A DNA stretch of 64,000 nucleotides. It comes from Galaxea fascicularis (lineage: Eukaryota; Cnidaria; Anthozoa; Scleractinia; Euphylliidae). The notes beneath the pieces are model-generated. The model was not told where the DNA came from. It was given only the letters and a program-made list of their open reading frames with translations, and made no database searches. Each line of letters begins with the position of its first letter. The first letter of the stretch is position 1. The position numbers were made by a program, and so were the translations under genes. The DNA is taken from contig OX419344.1 of the NCBI GenBank assembly GCA_948470475.1, positions 12,729,804-12,793,803 of the forward strand, read 5' to 3'. Shown one piece after another: positions 33,816-46,843 of this stretch.

Positions 33816-36800
33816 ATGTACGGACTTAGCGCAGAACACAATGTTGTCCCCGACCCATCAGTTTACCCTCAAGTAAGTATATATTCACTTCTGCTCTACC
33901 GACTTATAAGGCTCTCCTCGATAATTCAGGGAAAAACACATAAGTTTGAAAACTTCGGTGAGCATTATTTTTCTGCGTGCTCTGGAAGTTTGTGATTTTC
34001 TAGTTTTCGTTATTTTTATTTGGTTTGATATTAAAAAGCCAGGGGTTTGCCAATATCGCTTTTAAAACATAAAGAGTTGTTTCTTTGGCCCGCGCTTCAT
34101 GTGAAGGAATGCTAGTTATTGTGGTTCTACATTAGATAATGTGTTGCCTTAATAGCGCCGGCTTCAAAGACAACCCCGCTAGCACAAACATTGAAGAACG
34201 TTCTTTCAAATTTATCTCGCCAATTGTTTTAACGTTCTTGTGAAAACCTGCCATCCAGTTTTATTTTTTTTTCGAAGCAAAAGTGTTTGTGAATAAATAC
34301 GTTCGGCGAGGATGCTAGGGAGCCTTTTGGTGCTGCGGTTTGTTGAGAGGCTTATTGTTCCTTAAGCATTCTGATGAAACAAGTGGTTTTGACGACCGTG
34401 TCAATAGGCAGTGGGGCTTGTTATACGAAGAGAAAAGTTGGAAATACTAACCGCGTGTTGAACTGCTCAACACTTTTGTCCGGCACACTAAGTATTTAAA
34501 AACTACTCACAGGTTTGGGGAAGGTGATAATCAATTCATTTGCGCTTTCTTTTTTGCTGTATTAGGAGCTGATTTCAGATGATCAGTCTCTTTTCGATCC
34601 CTCGTTCAACGATCCATTCGCCAAACCGCCAAAGCAGGCCCAGAAAGGCGATAGCCAGTACTACAGCAAAAAGCGGCCATTGGAGGCCGAACTTGAAGAG
34701 CCACTCGCTAAGAGACCTTATGTTCCTAGCAATGACTTTGAGAGAAATTCGCCCTCCCCTGTCCCACAGAATCTATCACACGAGAAGCGGGTCATAGTCC
34801 CAGCCGGTAAGTTATTTCATTTTTGATATTGTCAAAATTTTATCTGACGCCTCTCAGCAGTAGTCACACCCTGGGTATCAAATTTTGCCCTGAATGAAAC
34901 GCGCTTTGGCTCGCACACTCACCACGATTAGGTTTCTCACAAGAGCAGTGCCTTCTGGAATATGACAAGAAGATTTGGGCGGTCTTACAAACCGCACCCG
35001 GCTTTCGGTTTCACCTCTCGACGTGAAAATGAGAGTGATTACACGCTAACCACGGAGTATTGGAACTTGATTGACAAAGGATTCGAACTCGAAACAGGAT
35101 GAAGTTTTGCCTTCGCTGAAGTTGAATTTTTAAAACTATTCAAATATGGTGTTCGGGTTCAGAGGGGTCTGGAAAAACCGAATATAGATTACCTGATTTT
35201 GAGAAAAAACGGATGCTACCCGCTGTGTTACTTGTGTTATAATTTCATTCATTTTTTTAATGACAACGCGAAATTGTTTTAAGGCTGTAATTGGCCATAT
35301 TGTTTTGTTGAACTGCTCATTTGGAGAAACCTTCTGTGGTTTCTATGTTTGTTAAAGAAAAAAAAAACTTAACAAACATTCCTAATACTTCTCCCAATAA
35401 GCCATAGATAACTTATTCCATTCAGAATTAAGCTAAGATTTAACGGATAAAACCTAATAAAACGCCTTCGCGCTGTCGGAGTGATCGAATGGTTGGAAGA
35501 CGCTTTTAAAATACCGCTCGTGTCGATCATTGTTGAGCACTGCTATCAACTGTGTATTTTGTTCTCTACATTAGCAACGTTTATTTCTGTGGCCAAAATT
35601 CTTTACTATGCAGTGGATTTCGTAACTTTGTTTTACTTTTGTATAATCTTCATTATTTTACCCATGAAAAAAACTTTAGAAAATTCCACGAATTTGCTGT
35701 CTTTCTAAACAAGAGTATTTTGATCAAAATCAAATCAAATCAAATCAATTTTATTTTTAAAAGCTCGATAGCGTGAGGAGTGGTTGCCCATCTAGGGGCC
35801 CATGTATTAAACGTTCACGCATTCCGGATCGAATGGGAATTTAGAAGTGTTGGCTTTTGAGGAGAGAGGAAAACTGGAGTACCTCGATACTTGGTACCTT
35901 GGGAAAACCGCGAGTACCTTGAACTAAATTTCTGTTGTTTTGTAATTCAGATCCTTTGTGCTGGACCAAAGAACATGTGCGACAGTGGATCCAGTGGGCC
36001 ATCAAAGAATTTAGCCTCAAAGACATCGATTCCGATCGCTTTGACATGGATGGCAAGCAGCTCTGTAAGCTGACGCGAGAAGGATTCATGAAACTCGCCC
36101 CAGCCTACAATGGGGACATTTTGATGGCTCATTTGTGCGTCCTGCGTAAAAGTGAGTAAACAATCTTTGGTTTGCTGGACATTTGCCCCGTTGTATCTTG
36201 TGGTCTTCCCCCAGTTAGCAGAAAAAAAAAATTAATCCAATCTAAAAGGACCGTAGTTATTTCGAAATCTTAAATGGATCCTAAAAAAGTTGTTTAGAAA
36301 ACTTAATTGGATTACTGGTAAACCTAATTTTCACCAAGGTGAAGAGTCCAAGACAGGGATTTTTTGTGGCTAACCGAGAAAGTAACACGCAATACATTGT
36401 AAATCTGAAGAAGACAAGTACGTTTTCATGAGTAAGTGTACTTACATCGTGTTGCCGTTGTTTCTTTCAGCGCCTCTCCCAAACCTCACTTCTGATGACA
36501 TCGATAGTGCCCTGGCTCCAGCCGCGACTCAAGGTAATAATCACACGAGAAATCCTTTTTCTTTGATTATTATTTTCGATTTTTCTGGAAGCTGATTTTG
36601 TAAGATGTTTGTGTAAATCACCCGGCCATTTACAGCCACGAAATCTTACCTGGAGATTAATGCTAGGTTATTGCTTGTCTTTTTTCAGCTTCTTATCACA
36701 CTCCCTCTCCACCACTGTTTGACTCAAGACAGCATCCAGTGATCACCAGCAATCCCTCTGTTGTCAGAAGTAACGAACTTCAAGGAAGATATAGTGGAAA

Positions 36801-37636
36801 TGGTGAGTAGAATTTCACCTATCTCTACGTATTACTAGCCAAGAAACAAAATGTGCATCGAAGACCAATTTTTATTTTGGTTTGATTAACTCGGATCCTT
36901 TTCTACATCGAAAATCAAGTATCGTGTCCTATCCTCATAGTATATTTCTCTTTGGTTTCTAGATTCTTTGGATAGAAGCGGCTCATGGGCGTCACCGTCT
37001 TCAACTCCCAGATTATCGCACATGAAAGACGGTGTTGTGCCAGCCAGACCAATGTCAGTACCCGAGACCCAGTCCCTTCCAAGTTCATACGGTAGTGCCA
37101 ATGTTGGAAGCCGTGGTGAGCCCGCAGGTACAGGCAGTGGACAGATACAGTTGTGGCAGTTCCTTCTTGAGCTCTTGTCAGATCCCAAAAACTCGACTTG
37201 CATCGCTTGGGAGGGCGCCAACGGCGAATTCAAGCTCGTGGATCCTGACGAAGTGGCGCGAAAATGGGGCGAACGTAAGAACAAACCCAACATGAACTAC
37301 GACAAGCTCAGTCGAGCTCTGCGATACTATTACGACAAAAACATCATGACCAAGATCCATGGCAAAAGATACGCTTACAAGTTTGACTTCCAAGGACTGG
37401 CCCAGCTCAACCAGCCAATCACGTCAGACGCCCAAGCGCATGCCCAGGCCGCTTACAAGTTCCCCGGATCTGAGTTTTACGCCGGTTTTCCCGCTGCCGC
37501 TTCGTCGCTATTCTCGCACCCGGCAGCCAACAGCTGTTACCCAATGTCCTATTGGGCCCGAGCCCCACCAGCCTACCCACAGTCGAGACCAATGTACGGC
37601 CCACCTCTGGGGGCTGGAATGACCTACTACGCTTAG
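33816..37636 (+). CDS. ERG: ETS transcription factor, ERG/FLI1 class
   Basis: Six coding exons: 33816-33872, 34566-34806, 35951-36151, 36471-36533, 36689-36802, 36963-37636 (TAG). All have GT-AG borders and compatible phases, giving 449 residues, close to vertebrate ERG/FLI1. A Pointed/SAM domain fills exon 3 (about residues 100-166: [31 protein letters not shown]). A Ser/Pro-rich linker precedes the ETS domain at residues 287-371 ([51 protein letters not shown]). The two recognition-helix arginines (about R343 and R346) that contact GGA DNA cores are present. The tail is Ala/Pro/Tyr-rich. ERG-class factors are nuclear regulators of vascular, mesodermal and blood genes in vertebrates; the role in this animal is not shown. 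The ETS domain is most like ERG/FLI1 rather than ETS1, PEA3 or ELK classes. Confidence 0.95.
35723..35886. repeat. (CAAAT)n run and SINE tail fragment in ETS intron
   Basis: Short AAATC repeats at 35723-35748. At 35848-35886, GTTGGCTTTTGAGGAGAGAG and AAACTGGAGTACC match the 3' body of the tRNA-SINE at 7132-7180. The SINE head is absent. Confidence 0.55.
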
Positions 37637-38285
37637 ACATTTGCTACAAAAGACTTTATAAATAAATTGACTCTGCTGTCCAAATTTGCAGAATCTGAAA
37701 GCGTTCCTTAGAGGAATTTTTAAACCAAAGCGCTATTTATTTATAAAAAGAAACAAATTTAGAAGCGACGAATTCGTTTCTGAATAGGAATATTTTTTAA
37801 CAACTAATTCTTCGGGAGCTGCCTTTTGTCACACCTTAATAATAACCTTCGGTTTTCGTTGCCTGTTTGTCAGGGTTTTTTGTTGACGTGAAATGTTTTG
37901 GTTACTTTAAGACTGCTTTTTCATTAACACTTTGATAAACGTGGCCACACATTATCTTTGTACAGTTATATTGTAAATACTGAAAATTGCGGTCTTTGGT
38001 TTTAGTTGGTATACAACACTTTCGTTGAAGTTCAAAATAACAGCAACGACTGTATATTTTTTAAAAAGAAAATGCAATCTGCATCAAATATTTATGTCAC
38101 AAGAAACTTTTTATAAATAATATTGTATATTTGCTTATGCGAAGATCTTTATAAATTGTGAAAGAAAAATAGATAATTTATAATATTTTTCAATTTTGTA
38201 CACGGCCTGAGTCGTCGCATAATTTGGTGAGAAGAAAACCCACATCGTAGGATGTAAATAAAACAATTATGTTTTAACTTACAGA
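37637..38285 (+). other. 3' UTR of the ETS gene
   Basis: AT-rich, with several ATTTA words and AATAAA signals at 37661-37666 (proximal) and 38257-38262 (distal). A GT-rich stretch follows the distal one. Two polyadenylation sites are plausible. Confidence 0.6.
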
Positions 38286-38741
38286 GCTTGTTTGACGTTC
38301 TTGATTTGATATCTCCCAGATCCTGGACCGGGAAAAACTAAGCAGGGTACCCCCTGAATCAAAACAATACTAAACAGGTGCCGTACGGAGGTATTTAAAA
38401 AGCGCGAAGGTTTCGATTCGGGAAACTTATAGAACAAAGCAACGACAGCAAGAGTTGAGGAGTTTAGATGTGATCAAAAAGCGTTGTTTTACACTCTAAG
38501 AGCCGCCTCGTTATGCTAACACGTAACACCGTGCATTGATTCTTGCCAAGTTTGTTGACGTGGGAAATTTGCCGTAGATTACAAAGTTGACGTTTCAGCT
38601 CCCCCTCTGTTACTGAGGCGTGTCGGTAAAGTTTGACAGAGGTTTGTAACCTAAGCCGCGACCGTTCACCAAAATATCAATGGCTATCTTTACATACTCC
38701 CGCGTTGGTTTGGTATACGTTTTGCATTTCACCAACTACGG

Positions 38742-38908
38742 CAGGGCTGTCATTAAGGGCCAGGGGGAGGGGATTTTCCCCTTGTATTTTGAGGAAAATC
38801 CATGGCTATTTTAATATAAAACCAGCATGTTGACTGCACTACAGCAACTCGAATCCCTGGCTATTTTTTGTATATCCCCACCTACTTCAAAAATTACTGA
38901 CAGCCCTA
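38742..38908. repeat. Short element with AGGGCTGTCA inverted ends
   Basis: AGGGCTGTCATTAA at the left and TTACTGACAGCCCT at the right. The interior has repeated CCATGGCTATTTT / CCCTGGCTATTTT words. Probably a MITE; no clear target duplication. Confidence 0.45.
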
Positions 38909-39423
38909 CAGTACGTATAACTTTGAATAGGAAATGACAGGCAGGGAAATTTCTCTTGAGGGTGTTTTCTATGACAACCTAATAGTTAACGTTGAGGCAT
39001 TAGATTATGAACGTTTTGCTGCTCGAATGCTAGTTGCTGAGACAATAAACTCACAGCAATAAATTACACGTAATAGCCCTTGTACCGCGCAATCATCTGC
39101 TATGCAATGGGGACATAACGACGGTATTTAATGAGGAGATTTTAAGGGGGGTAAAATGAAGACAGGGTAAACAACAGTATAATAACCGGTGTCCACCAAT
39201 TTGACCGAACTTACTACAGTAGTTCGCCGGTGCTGCTACCAACATACACAGCTAGAAAGCGCATGATTTTGTAGGCGCATGCAGAATCTGAGGGAAGCGA
39301 CGCTATTACAATCATGATAATGTAAGGCTAACTAAAAGGTGTCCGTTAGCCCTTGCAGAAATCTATGTGTTTATTGTTCTGTGCATTCTTATTTACCTCA
39401 CGAGGAATTTCTGCGCAGAAAAG

Positions 39424-39640
39424 ATCCTTCCGCAGTTTTTCTCAGCTTTTGATTTTTACCAGGTAACGAAAATCTATCGACACTGCTAGAAGAGCACCTT
39501 AAAATTGGTAAAAAAGTCAAAATTGATGCAAAAATTCCAAACTTGACTATTTTACCAATTTTACGGTGCTCTCTCCAGCCGCAGATCGACAGATTTTCAT
39601 TACATGGCCAGTATCAAGAGTTGAAAAACCCGCCGTGGAA
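39424..39640. repeat. Foldback element
   Basis: Arms include AACGAAAATCTATCGAC .. GAGCACCTTAAAATTGGTAA and TTACCAATTTTACGGTGCTC .. GTCGACAGATTTTCATT-like partner. Imperfect pairing extends to CCTTCCGC..TTTTT / AAAAA..CCGTGGAAGG. An older foldback of about 200 bp. Confidence 0.6.
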
Positions 39641-41904
39641 GGGTGTGTTGTAGAGCAAAACTGTCTCAATCACTGTTCTTCGTCAGGCATGAGATCCTAC
39701 AACGCGCTCTCTTTATTTTCTGCCGCAAAACGCGGAAAATGTTTGTTATGACTCGGGTCAGTGGGAGAACAAGCGTTCATAGGTTTAAAAATCGTTTGAA
39801 GGAGTCAGACACCGCAATCGAGAACTCCTGTATGCTGACAATTCGCCTGGCACAAACAAGTTGGTATTTTGAAATGCAAACAGGCTATATATAGATACTG
39901 CTCTTGTAAAGGTTGTCCTCTAACACCTGTTGCTCTGTTGAAATAACACGGCCAAAAAACCCACATACCAAACACCATGATATTTTATTTAAAGACTGAA
40001 ATATTTTAAACATTTGTTTTTGACCATCAACAAAATAGCGGGTCAAAAATAAGGGTATTTAAGAATCTAAACAATCTGGTTTCCAACTGTACCCATAAGA
40101 TATAAAAGAACCTTAAAGAATGTGTATCCTCTTGCTCTTACGAATTCCTATGTTGTTGACGCCTGTATAGTACATGTTTTGACTCGTCCAAGTTATTTGC
40201 TATTGAAATCCAGCTGCTAATTTCGCCCAAGGTTCCTTATCTTTCAAACTTGTTCTCTCCAGTGTTCTTTCTAGTACAGTTGTAACGGCTCTATCGGACA
40301 AAACGCCGCTCTGTTTCAATATCAGTACCACTCCAAACCAAATTCAATTAACAATATTATTTCAGCAACCAGAACCGGGCTGGCAAATATATTTCTCGAA
40401 CGATACTTCACAATAGCATGAAAAGCAAAGTTTTCGTATGATACAGCATTTTATGGAAGGTAAATATTCCTGTATTTAAAGCGCGGGAAATCCTTTTGAT
40501 ATATTGAAGGCTCAATTTGTTTGGACACGTTCGAGCCGCTGGAGGTTAGAAGATGTTTGATAAGCGCACTCACGTGAATTGCAATCGAGTCTCTTAAGTA
40601 ATTAAAAAATATCCTTTTTTTCGAGGAAATTATTTATTGCCAACCCTGGTTCACCTTTGCTCGGTCCACAATTTCTCTGCTAACTCCCTGCTTTCGATTC
40701 CCGAGCGAAACGGATTGATAGTTGGCAGGCGCGAATCGAATTTTGATGCTTTGACAGAGATTTTTTTAGTCCTCTGAAAATGTGGCAAAGGCCGATAGCA
40801 GGGCCCCTCAGTCCCCAGTTAAAACTGATGAGACTTAATCGATCTGACCACAGCATTGTCAGCTAAGTACCCTTCTCTTGAAGAGAAAGCTCCGTGGGTT
40901 TTAACTTCTTATACTTTGCTACTCATTCCTTAAATTTTTCGTTGATTAGAATGCTTGTTGGAGGACCATACATATTATTGAAAAAGAAAAAACAGTTAAC
41001 AGCGTTCTTTCGAAAAACTGTGGTTCATCTTATGAAAAAAAACAAAAAACGTCCCACAGCGAGAATTACATTTGCAAACAATGGATTCAAAGGTTACTTG
41101 TAGGTTGCCAAACAAGTTAAGCTGCAACTGCGGTAGCTGTAAACAAGATCATGTGTTTAAAAAATGTCAACTCCAGCATCGCTTCCGCCAGAAGGCCAAG
41201 GGGATATTTCATAATACACAGCTGAAGCATGGCTTTCAGTTTCAATTTTGTAGGGCAGAAATTTCTTTCAAGGGGCATGTGAGGTAAGATTCGAGGCACT
41301 TGAAGAAAAGCATTCAACTTGCCTAGCACCTGGCTCTGAAATAAGGAGATTTAGTTTCTTTGACCACTGTTAGAGTAAAGATAAACCGCTGTGGGTAAGT
41401 GAAAAGTAATTGGAGAAAGAGGGTTGAAATCTCGATACAGCGCTTAGCTGCAAAACTGTTTTGACCACTCATTTGCAGGGAGACACCTGTTAACAAAGGA
41501 CAGATGATGGGAGATGGCAAATTTCTAGCGCGGTAAATCAATGAAATGTGATTTAATCAACACTGTCACACACAAGCTCGGAAAAAGAATCTGAACTAGT
41601 GATCGGGAGATTATAGGTGCGACTCCTGTTTGGAAAACGCGGAATTTCTTTTTCCGAGTTTGCAATTGCTTGTTGATAAATGCACCTTTCAAAGGAAAGA
41701 TTAACTGAAAGTATAGCTAGTTCCAAAAAATTGGAAGCGCATCTCGATAAAGGCAATATATTAAGGATTTCATATATTCATTTTCAGCAGTCTACTAAGC
41801 CTTGAAGCACTTTGCCGAGCTAGAGGCTAAAGAATATGTGGCCATTAACGTTATTCCCACGGGAAATTTAACTTATCCAAAATGTCTTGAAATAAAGGTT
41901 ATTA

Positions 41905-42240
41905 CAATGTATACCATACCACAGAAAATACAGTCTATCAGAATGCAGGGAGGCACTTTGTATGGCATTGTACAAAATAGTTATGCAAAGTTTTCTAATG
42001 ATAGACCATGGAGGACCCCACTTGTCACTAGTATTTTGTTTTCATACACGCTCTCCCAAGGCTCGCATGTACATGAAGAAAATAGAAATGACTCGCGGGA
42101 TATTCCATGGTATACCACTCGACAGCATTTCCAAAATTGGATGATATTTGCCAGAGCTCGGAAGAACTGGATTTCTCTGCACAAGTACAGCGCGGGAAAT
42201 CCGTTAGATGTATTGAAGGGACAACTTGTTTGGTAGCACT
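41905..42240. repeat. Dispersed repeat related to intronic hairpins
   Basis: Contains ACAGAAAATACAGTCTATCA, ATATTCCATGGTATACCACT, and near its end GCGCGGGAAATCC..ATTGAAGG..AACTTGTTTGG. The first two match 9470-9490 and 9966-9985; the last matches 40482-40522. One repeat family therefore occurs in at least three places. Confidence 0.5.
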
Positions 42241-45114
42241 TCCGTCACAGATTTAACTTTCCTATGAGCACACTCTTGCCAGTGCCAACACTTCCTTGAT
42301 GATTACTGTAAGAATACGTACAGGAAAAAGTAGTGGCTATATAAACCCGGAAAATCGATAGAAGTACCCGCAGACTTAAAGAAGACTAAAAGAAAAAAAG
42401 GAAATAATGGGCACCACGCTATGGCCTAAATTTAGATGTATTTCCAAATTTCTCAGTGGCTACCCCCTGTTGTACCTTCCTCCTGAAGTCAGTTGTCTTT
42501 CTCAGGAAAATGTTGAAAATCGGTTTTCACAGCTGGGCGGGGCCTCTTGGTCATATCTTTGCTTCCCTATCAAAGGTCAAAGTTTCTGAATGCTTTCTTA
42601 GTGTTTAAGAAAGAAGTGCTGGTCAGGTGGAAGTCATCCCGGCTTAAAAAATCTCTAATCGGAAAACACAATCTCTTCCAGTTGGTAAATTAATTTGAAA
42701 TTCCTCGTTCATGATATTCAGCACAATTGCATTCTCACAATCGGAAGTTTTCGTCCAAAGTTGATTGAGTGTAGTTCACTGGCAACTGGCTGGGGAACAC
42801 GTTCATGTGTATTTCTTAAAAATAGGTATATGGTCCCTCCAGCTGGATCCGATCGCTGCCGACAACATGTATTCAAAATACCAGCAAAGTGTCAGGGAGA
42901 GTAGAGGGTGTAAGGGTACCCACACCGTCTTGGGAAAGATAAGGGAATGCTGGCCTGGCATGCCATGCATCTGTTCAACTTTTCTGGTGCAACGAACTCA
43001 ACCGGAGCCTGGTAACACTTTGAATTTTAGAATGTTATCTTTTTTATTGGCTAGCTGGAGTCCTTTGAACGTGAAACAAAGGAATCATGCATTTCACCAG
43101 TGATTTCTCGATCAATATTTCGTGGGTGGCCCCGGTTGAGTTCGTTGCACTGTAATTGGCACATGAGCCCTGTTACTGACACGGACTTATTTGAACTTTA
43201 ACTGCTTCTTATGGTACACGAATTTTACTCTAGCCTGTTAATAAAACGACATTTTAAGAACCCTGCATCTGTTAGGCATTCCGTCATGTTCGTTTACTCA
43301 ACGTCCTCAATTACAACTGATCATCTACCTATCAGTCAATGACCTTCTAGAAGCTCAACCCCCTGGTCGTGCTCAGGAATGATGGACAAAATGAGGACGC
43401 TTTAATTTGATTATTTGGTTGCACAAGTTCAGTTGCTAGTTGTTTTGTTATACAGCACCTCCTATTTTCTTTTAAATTATGAATTAAGGTACTTTCATCA
43501 TTCAGTATTGCCTATTTCAAGTGATCGACGTTTTCAATGGCGAAAACTGAACATGTTTGCACTAAAATAAGTTAAAACCTAACATTAATGTTTCAGTTTT
43601 GCTGCAAGTACCATCAGTTTTATGTGCATTGAAAAGAGTTACTGAATTAACTAGAATTAGTCCCTGGCATTCTCGGCTACCTGCAACTGGGTTGAGCTGA
43701 GAAAACTGGGCAACTTTTAGAAAGTGTGTATTTCTTTTATCTGACCGAATTCCTCCTGCAAAAGCAAAGTGCCAACCTGGCACCTGAGTCGCTTCTCATT
43801 GAATTGGTTTCTTGATGTCTTCTGCGGATCCTCAATTTTAGGAACATTAATTTTGGGCATGAGCAAAAATGTGGAAAAGGCTTCACTGCACACTGATCTT
43901 CACCACGATGAAGCCCCGGTTCAATTAGGAATCAAACCTTTCCACCCTTTTTAATTACGGAGAAGCTAATTGATATAAATGGGGATCAAAACAAGCCTGT
44001 GTACTTAGAGTGCTGCATGCGACTCGCTGGAGCCTTATCCGGAAAGGATTAGGATTCCAGCGCTAACTACAAAAGCCGCTAGTTCAAATACTTAGGGATA
44101 TAAGAAGAGTAAGAGGTTGGCAGCTACAAAACGGTTATCGAAATTTTTTATCTCGTCTTTTCAACGGGTCTCCTAGTATCATTCTTGACTGGCAAATCGC
44201 AAAACGATCCCGTAGGTCCCAAATGACTGGCGAACAGAAGTCTGTCTTAAGTTTACACACCATCATGATTGTATTGGCACAAAGGCTTTTCGCGTCTGCA
44301 CCCATTTGCAAGGAGGGAGCCGTTCCTGGATCTCGAAACCGTGAACTCTCCTCCGAGTTGCCTTTGGCGATCTAACATTTCATTTAATTACTTGTCGATG
44401 TCTTGATTTCATTTGCTTTACTGGCAGTTTAGACAAACCTTTGTGTTGACTTGCTTCGCCATTGATTCATGGTCAGCTGTTAGATTGGTATCAGGTCTAC
44501 CCGCTAACAATTATGGCACATGTTTGTTTATGAGATTTGACTGCAGCGACAATATTTTGCTCATTACCTTCAGCCCGAAAAAACTGATTAAATCAAAACT
44601 TTCAAAAATTGACACAGGGAGTTGATTTGAAACTTTCAGGTAGCCTGGAAAAATGGTAAGCTTTTAAAGGTACTTAACTTCTGTTCCTTTTGAAGTCAGC
44701 GAAGGGTCATAGAGGTTGAACAAAGAAAAATAAATAAAACTAAAGAGTCGTTTATTCAGCGTCTTAGGTTAGATGATATTGTTTTTACAGGAAGGTGAAC
44801 ATTGAAAAATATCTTGTTTATACTGCCTGATAATTCGTTATTCTTTTGACGTTTGCAAAACAAGACTAAGCACGTCAGGTAAAAAGAGGGGGACTACAAA
44901 AAGTAGCTTACACCAGCATAGTTTTAGTTTATCCCCTTAAACTCAAATATCATCATTTGTATTCTCCACACTGTTCTCCATACATGTTATATGGTGATCA
45001 TGAGGAGAATTTGTTAAACAATCAAGACCTTTGTTAGTCGATTTCTCACAACCTTTGTGTTTGATTGCGCAGCACTTGTTACTATGACGAGAAACTAAGC
45101 ATTGATCACTCTTA

Positions 45115-45561
45115 GGGCCCGATTACATGGCGAATTTCAGCCCGGGCTGAAATTTCAGCTCGGTTAACCGGGCTGAAATTTTGTTGCGATTACATGACGA
45201 ACTTCAGCCCGGGCTGAAATATTTGCCTCGGCGCCAAATATGAAATTTGGTGCGAAGAGTCTTGGAAAAATCCTAGCCCGGTTTGACCAAACCGGGCTAG
45301 GATTTTCAGCCCGGGCTGAACTGCGCCCCGGGCTGAAAAAATCTCATGTAATCGAAAAGAAATTTCAGCCCGGGCTGAAAAGCAGGAAATAACATGGCTG
45401 CCTGATTTTCCCGAGACTCTTCGCGCCAAATTTCATATTTGGTGCCGAGACTAATATTTCAGCCCGAGCTGAAGTTCATCATGTAATCGCAACAAAATTT
45501 CAGCTCGGTTAACCGGGCTGAAATTTCAGCCCCGGCTGAAATTCGCCATGTAATCGGGCCC
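45115..45561. mobile_element. 447-bp foldback MITE with TTA duplication (Harbinger-type?)
   Basis: Ends GGGCCCGATTACATGGCGAA and its complement, flanked by TTA on both sides (45112-45114, 45562-45564). Left 45115-45265 and right 45412-45561 are mirror arms. The middle contains CTAGCCCGGTTTGACC / AAACCGGGCTAG. The palindrome CAGCCCGGGCTG occurs four times exactly, plus variants. A 3-bp TWA-type duplication and GGG termini fit PIF/Harbinger MITEs; the superfamily is inferred. Confidence 0.8.
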
Positions 45562-46236
45562 TTAGAGGTTAAAGGGTTGCCTCGCACACACAGACGTCTA
45601 AAATTTCCGATTTTGGAGAACTAAATTTCCGCTATTTTTCAAAATGTGTCTGTCAAACTCGGCCGTTTCATTAATTGCTCTTTCTCGCGGTGTCGATAGT
45701 TTTTCGCTACCTAGTCAAATTAAAAGTGAGCAAAAAACGGAGAAGGATATATTCCTCTGTTTACGTTAACTATTGGAAACTGATATTTTCTTATGGTTTT
45801 CGCCAAATTTGAATGCAGATACTGGCCTCTTTTTAAAAATTTAACATCGTAAGTCTCCTTTTCCGGTAGATTTGGTGTTCCGTCCGGGAAACCGGGAGAG
45901 TGCACACTCAACTAAAATGACAGAAAAACACAAAAATTCCTCAAGCCAAGCACTTTGACCCAAATGCAAGCACAAATTCAAAAACAAAAAAACATTGAAG
46001 CTAGGTCGCCTGCGCCTGAAGCTAGCCAGCATGCGTACGTTCGACTTGTGCGTAATTCCGCGGCCAGCGATTGTCCAGCAAACAACTGCATGCAAATAGT
46101 GCCTTTTGAGGGTATAATAAATGTTTTAATTAGCTGTTAGAACAAAGTGCTTTTAAAGACCTTTGAAAGGTACCACTGAAAATACAGTACCTTTTGTCAG
46201 GCACAAGGCAACATCATTTTACGGTGATAAGACCAT

Positions 46237-46283
46237 AGGCGGCCCAAACGTACGTTACGATGAAACATACGTTTGGGCCGCCT
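46237..46283. repeat. Perfect 16-bp-arm hairpin
   Basis: AGGCGGCCCAAACGTA and TACGTTTGGGCCGCCT separated by 15 bases. May be the tip of a small foldback; no further ends seen. Confidence 0.7.
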
Positions 46284-46843
46284 GTGGCAACAAAAGACAC
46301 TTAAAACATCCTCTTGGTCTTTCGGAGTCTGCTAAAACATTATGGTGATTTCGGAGATAAAGCTGTTCAGGTTATGTCATGAAGTGTGCGTAATGAAAAA
46401 GTGGAGAACCACCGTATCATCAACGCCAGAGTGAACTCAATGGTTGAGGGTGTTTTTTACATTTCAAACCCCAATTTGAAAAATATTTATACGGTAAGCA
46501 TTTAGTATAAATAACAAAAATAAACAATTCAAAACCAATCACGAAGTCAAAATAGTCAAGTAACGAAGGAAGAAAAATCTCTGCATTTAAAATCATGACA
46601 CCCTCTTAGTGCTGATAAATAATCTCCAATGGTAGAAACAATAAACACTAAAAGTTCAAAAATTTTGGTAGCCATATCCATTGATGACCTTCATTTCTAT
46701 GACAACCATTGCCCTCAAGAAACATTTGTCCTTAATTTTATACCAGTTGCAAATTTAGTGTTACAAGATTAATGCATTTTTTAGTGTCAAATGTTAAACA
46801 GCCTAAAATTTAACTGTTTGATGTTATGGAAGCAAAAATTTAA

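Noticed and set aside
41802..42236. A 144-codon gene
   Set aside because: It overlaps dispersed repeat sequence shared with intronic hairpins at 9.5-10 kb and has no recognisable domain.
45115..45561. CRISPR-like or clustered regulatory array
   Set aside because: Repeats are palindromes within mirrored arms bounded by a TTA duplication, which fits a foldback transposon better.
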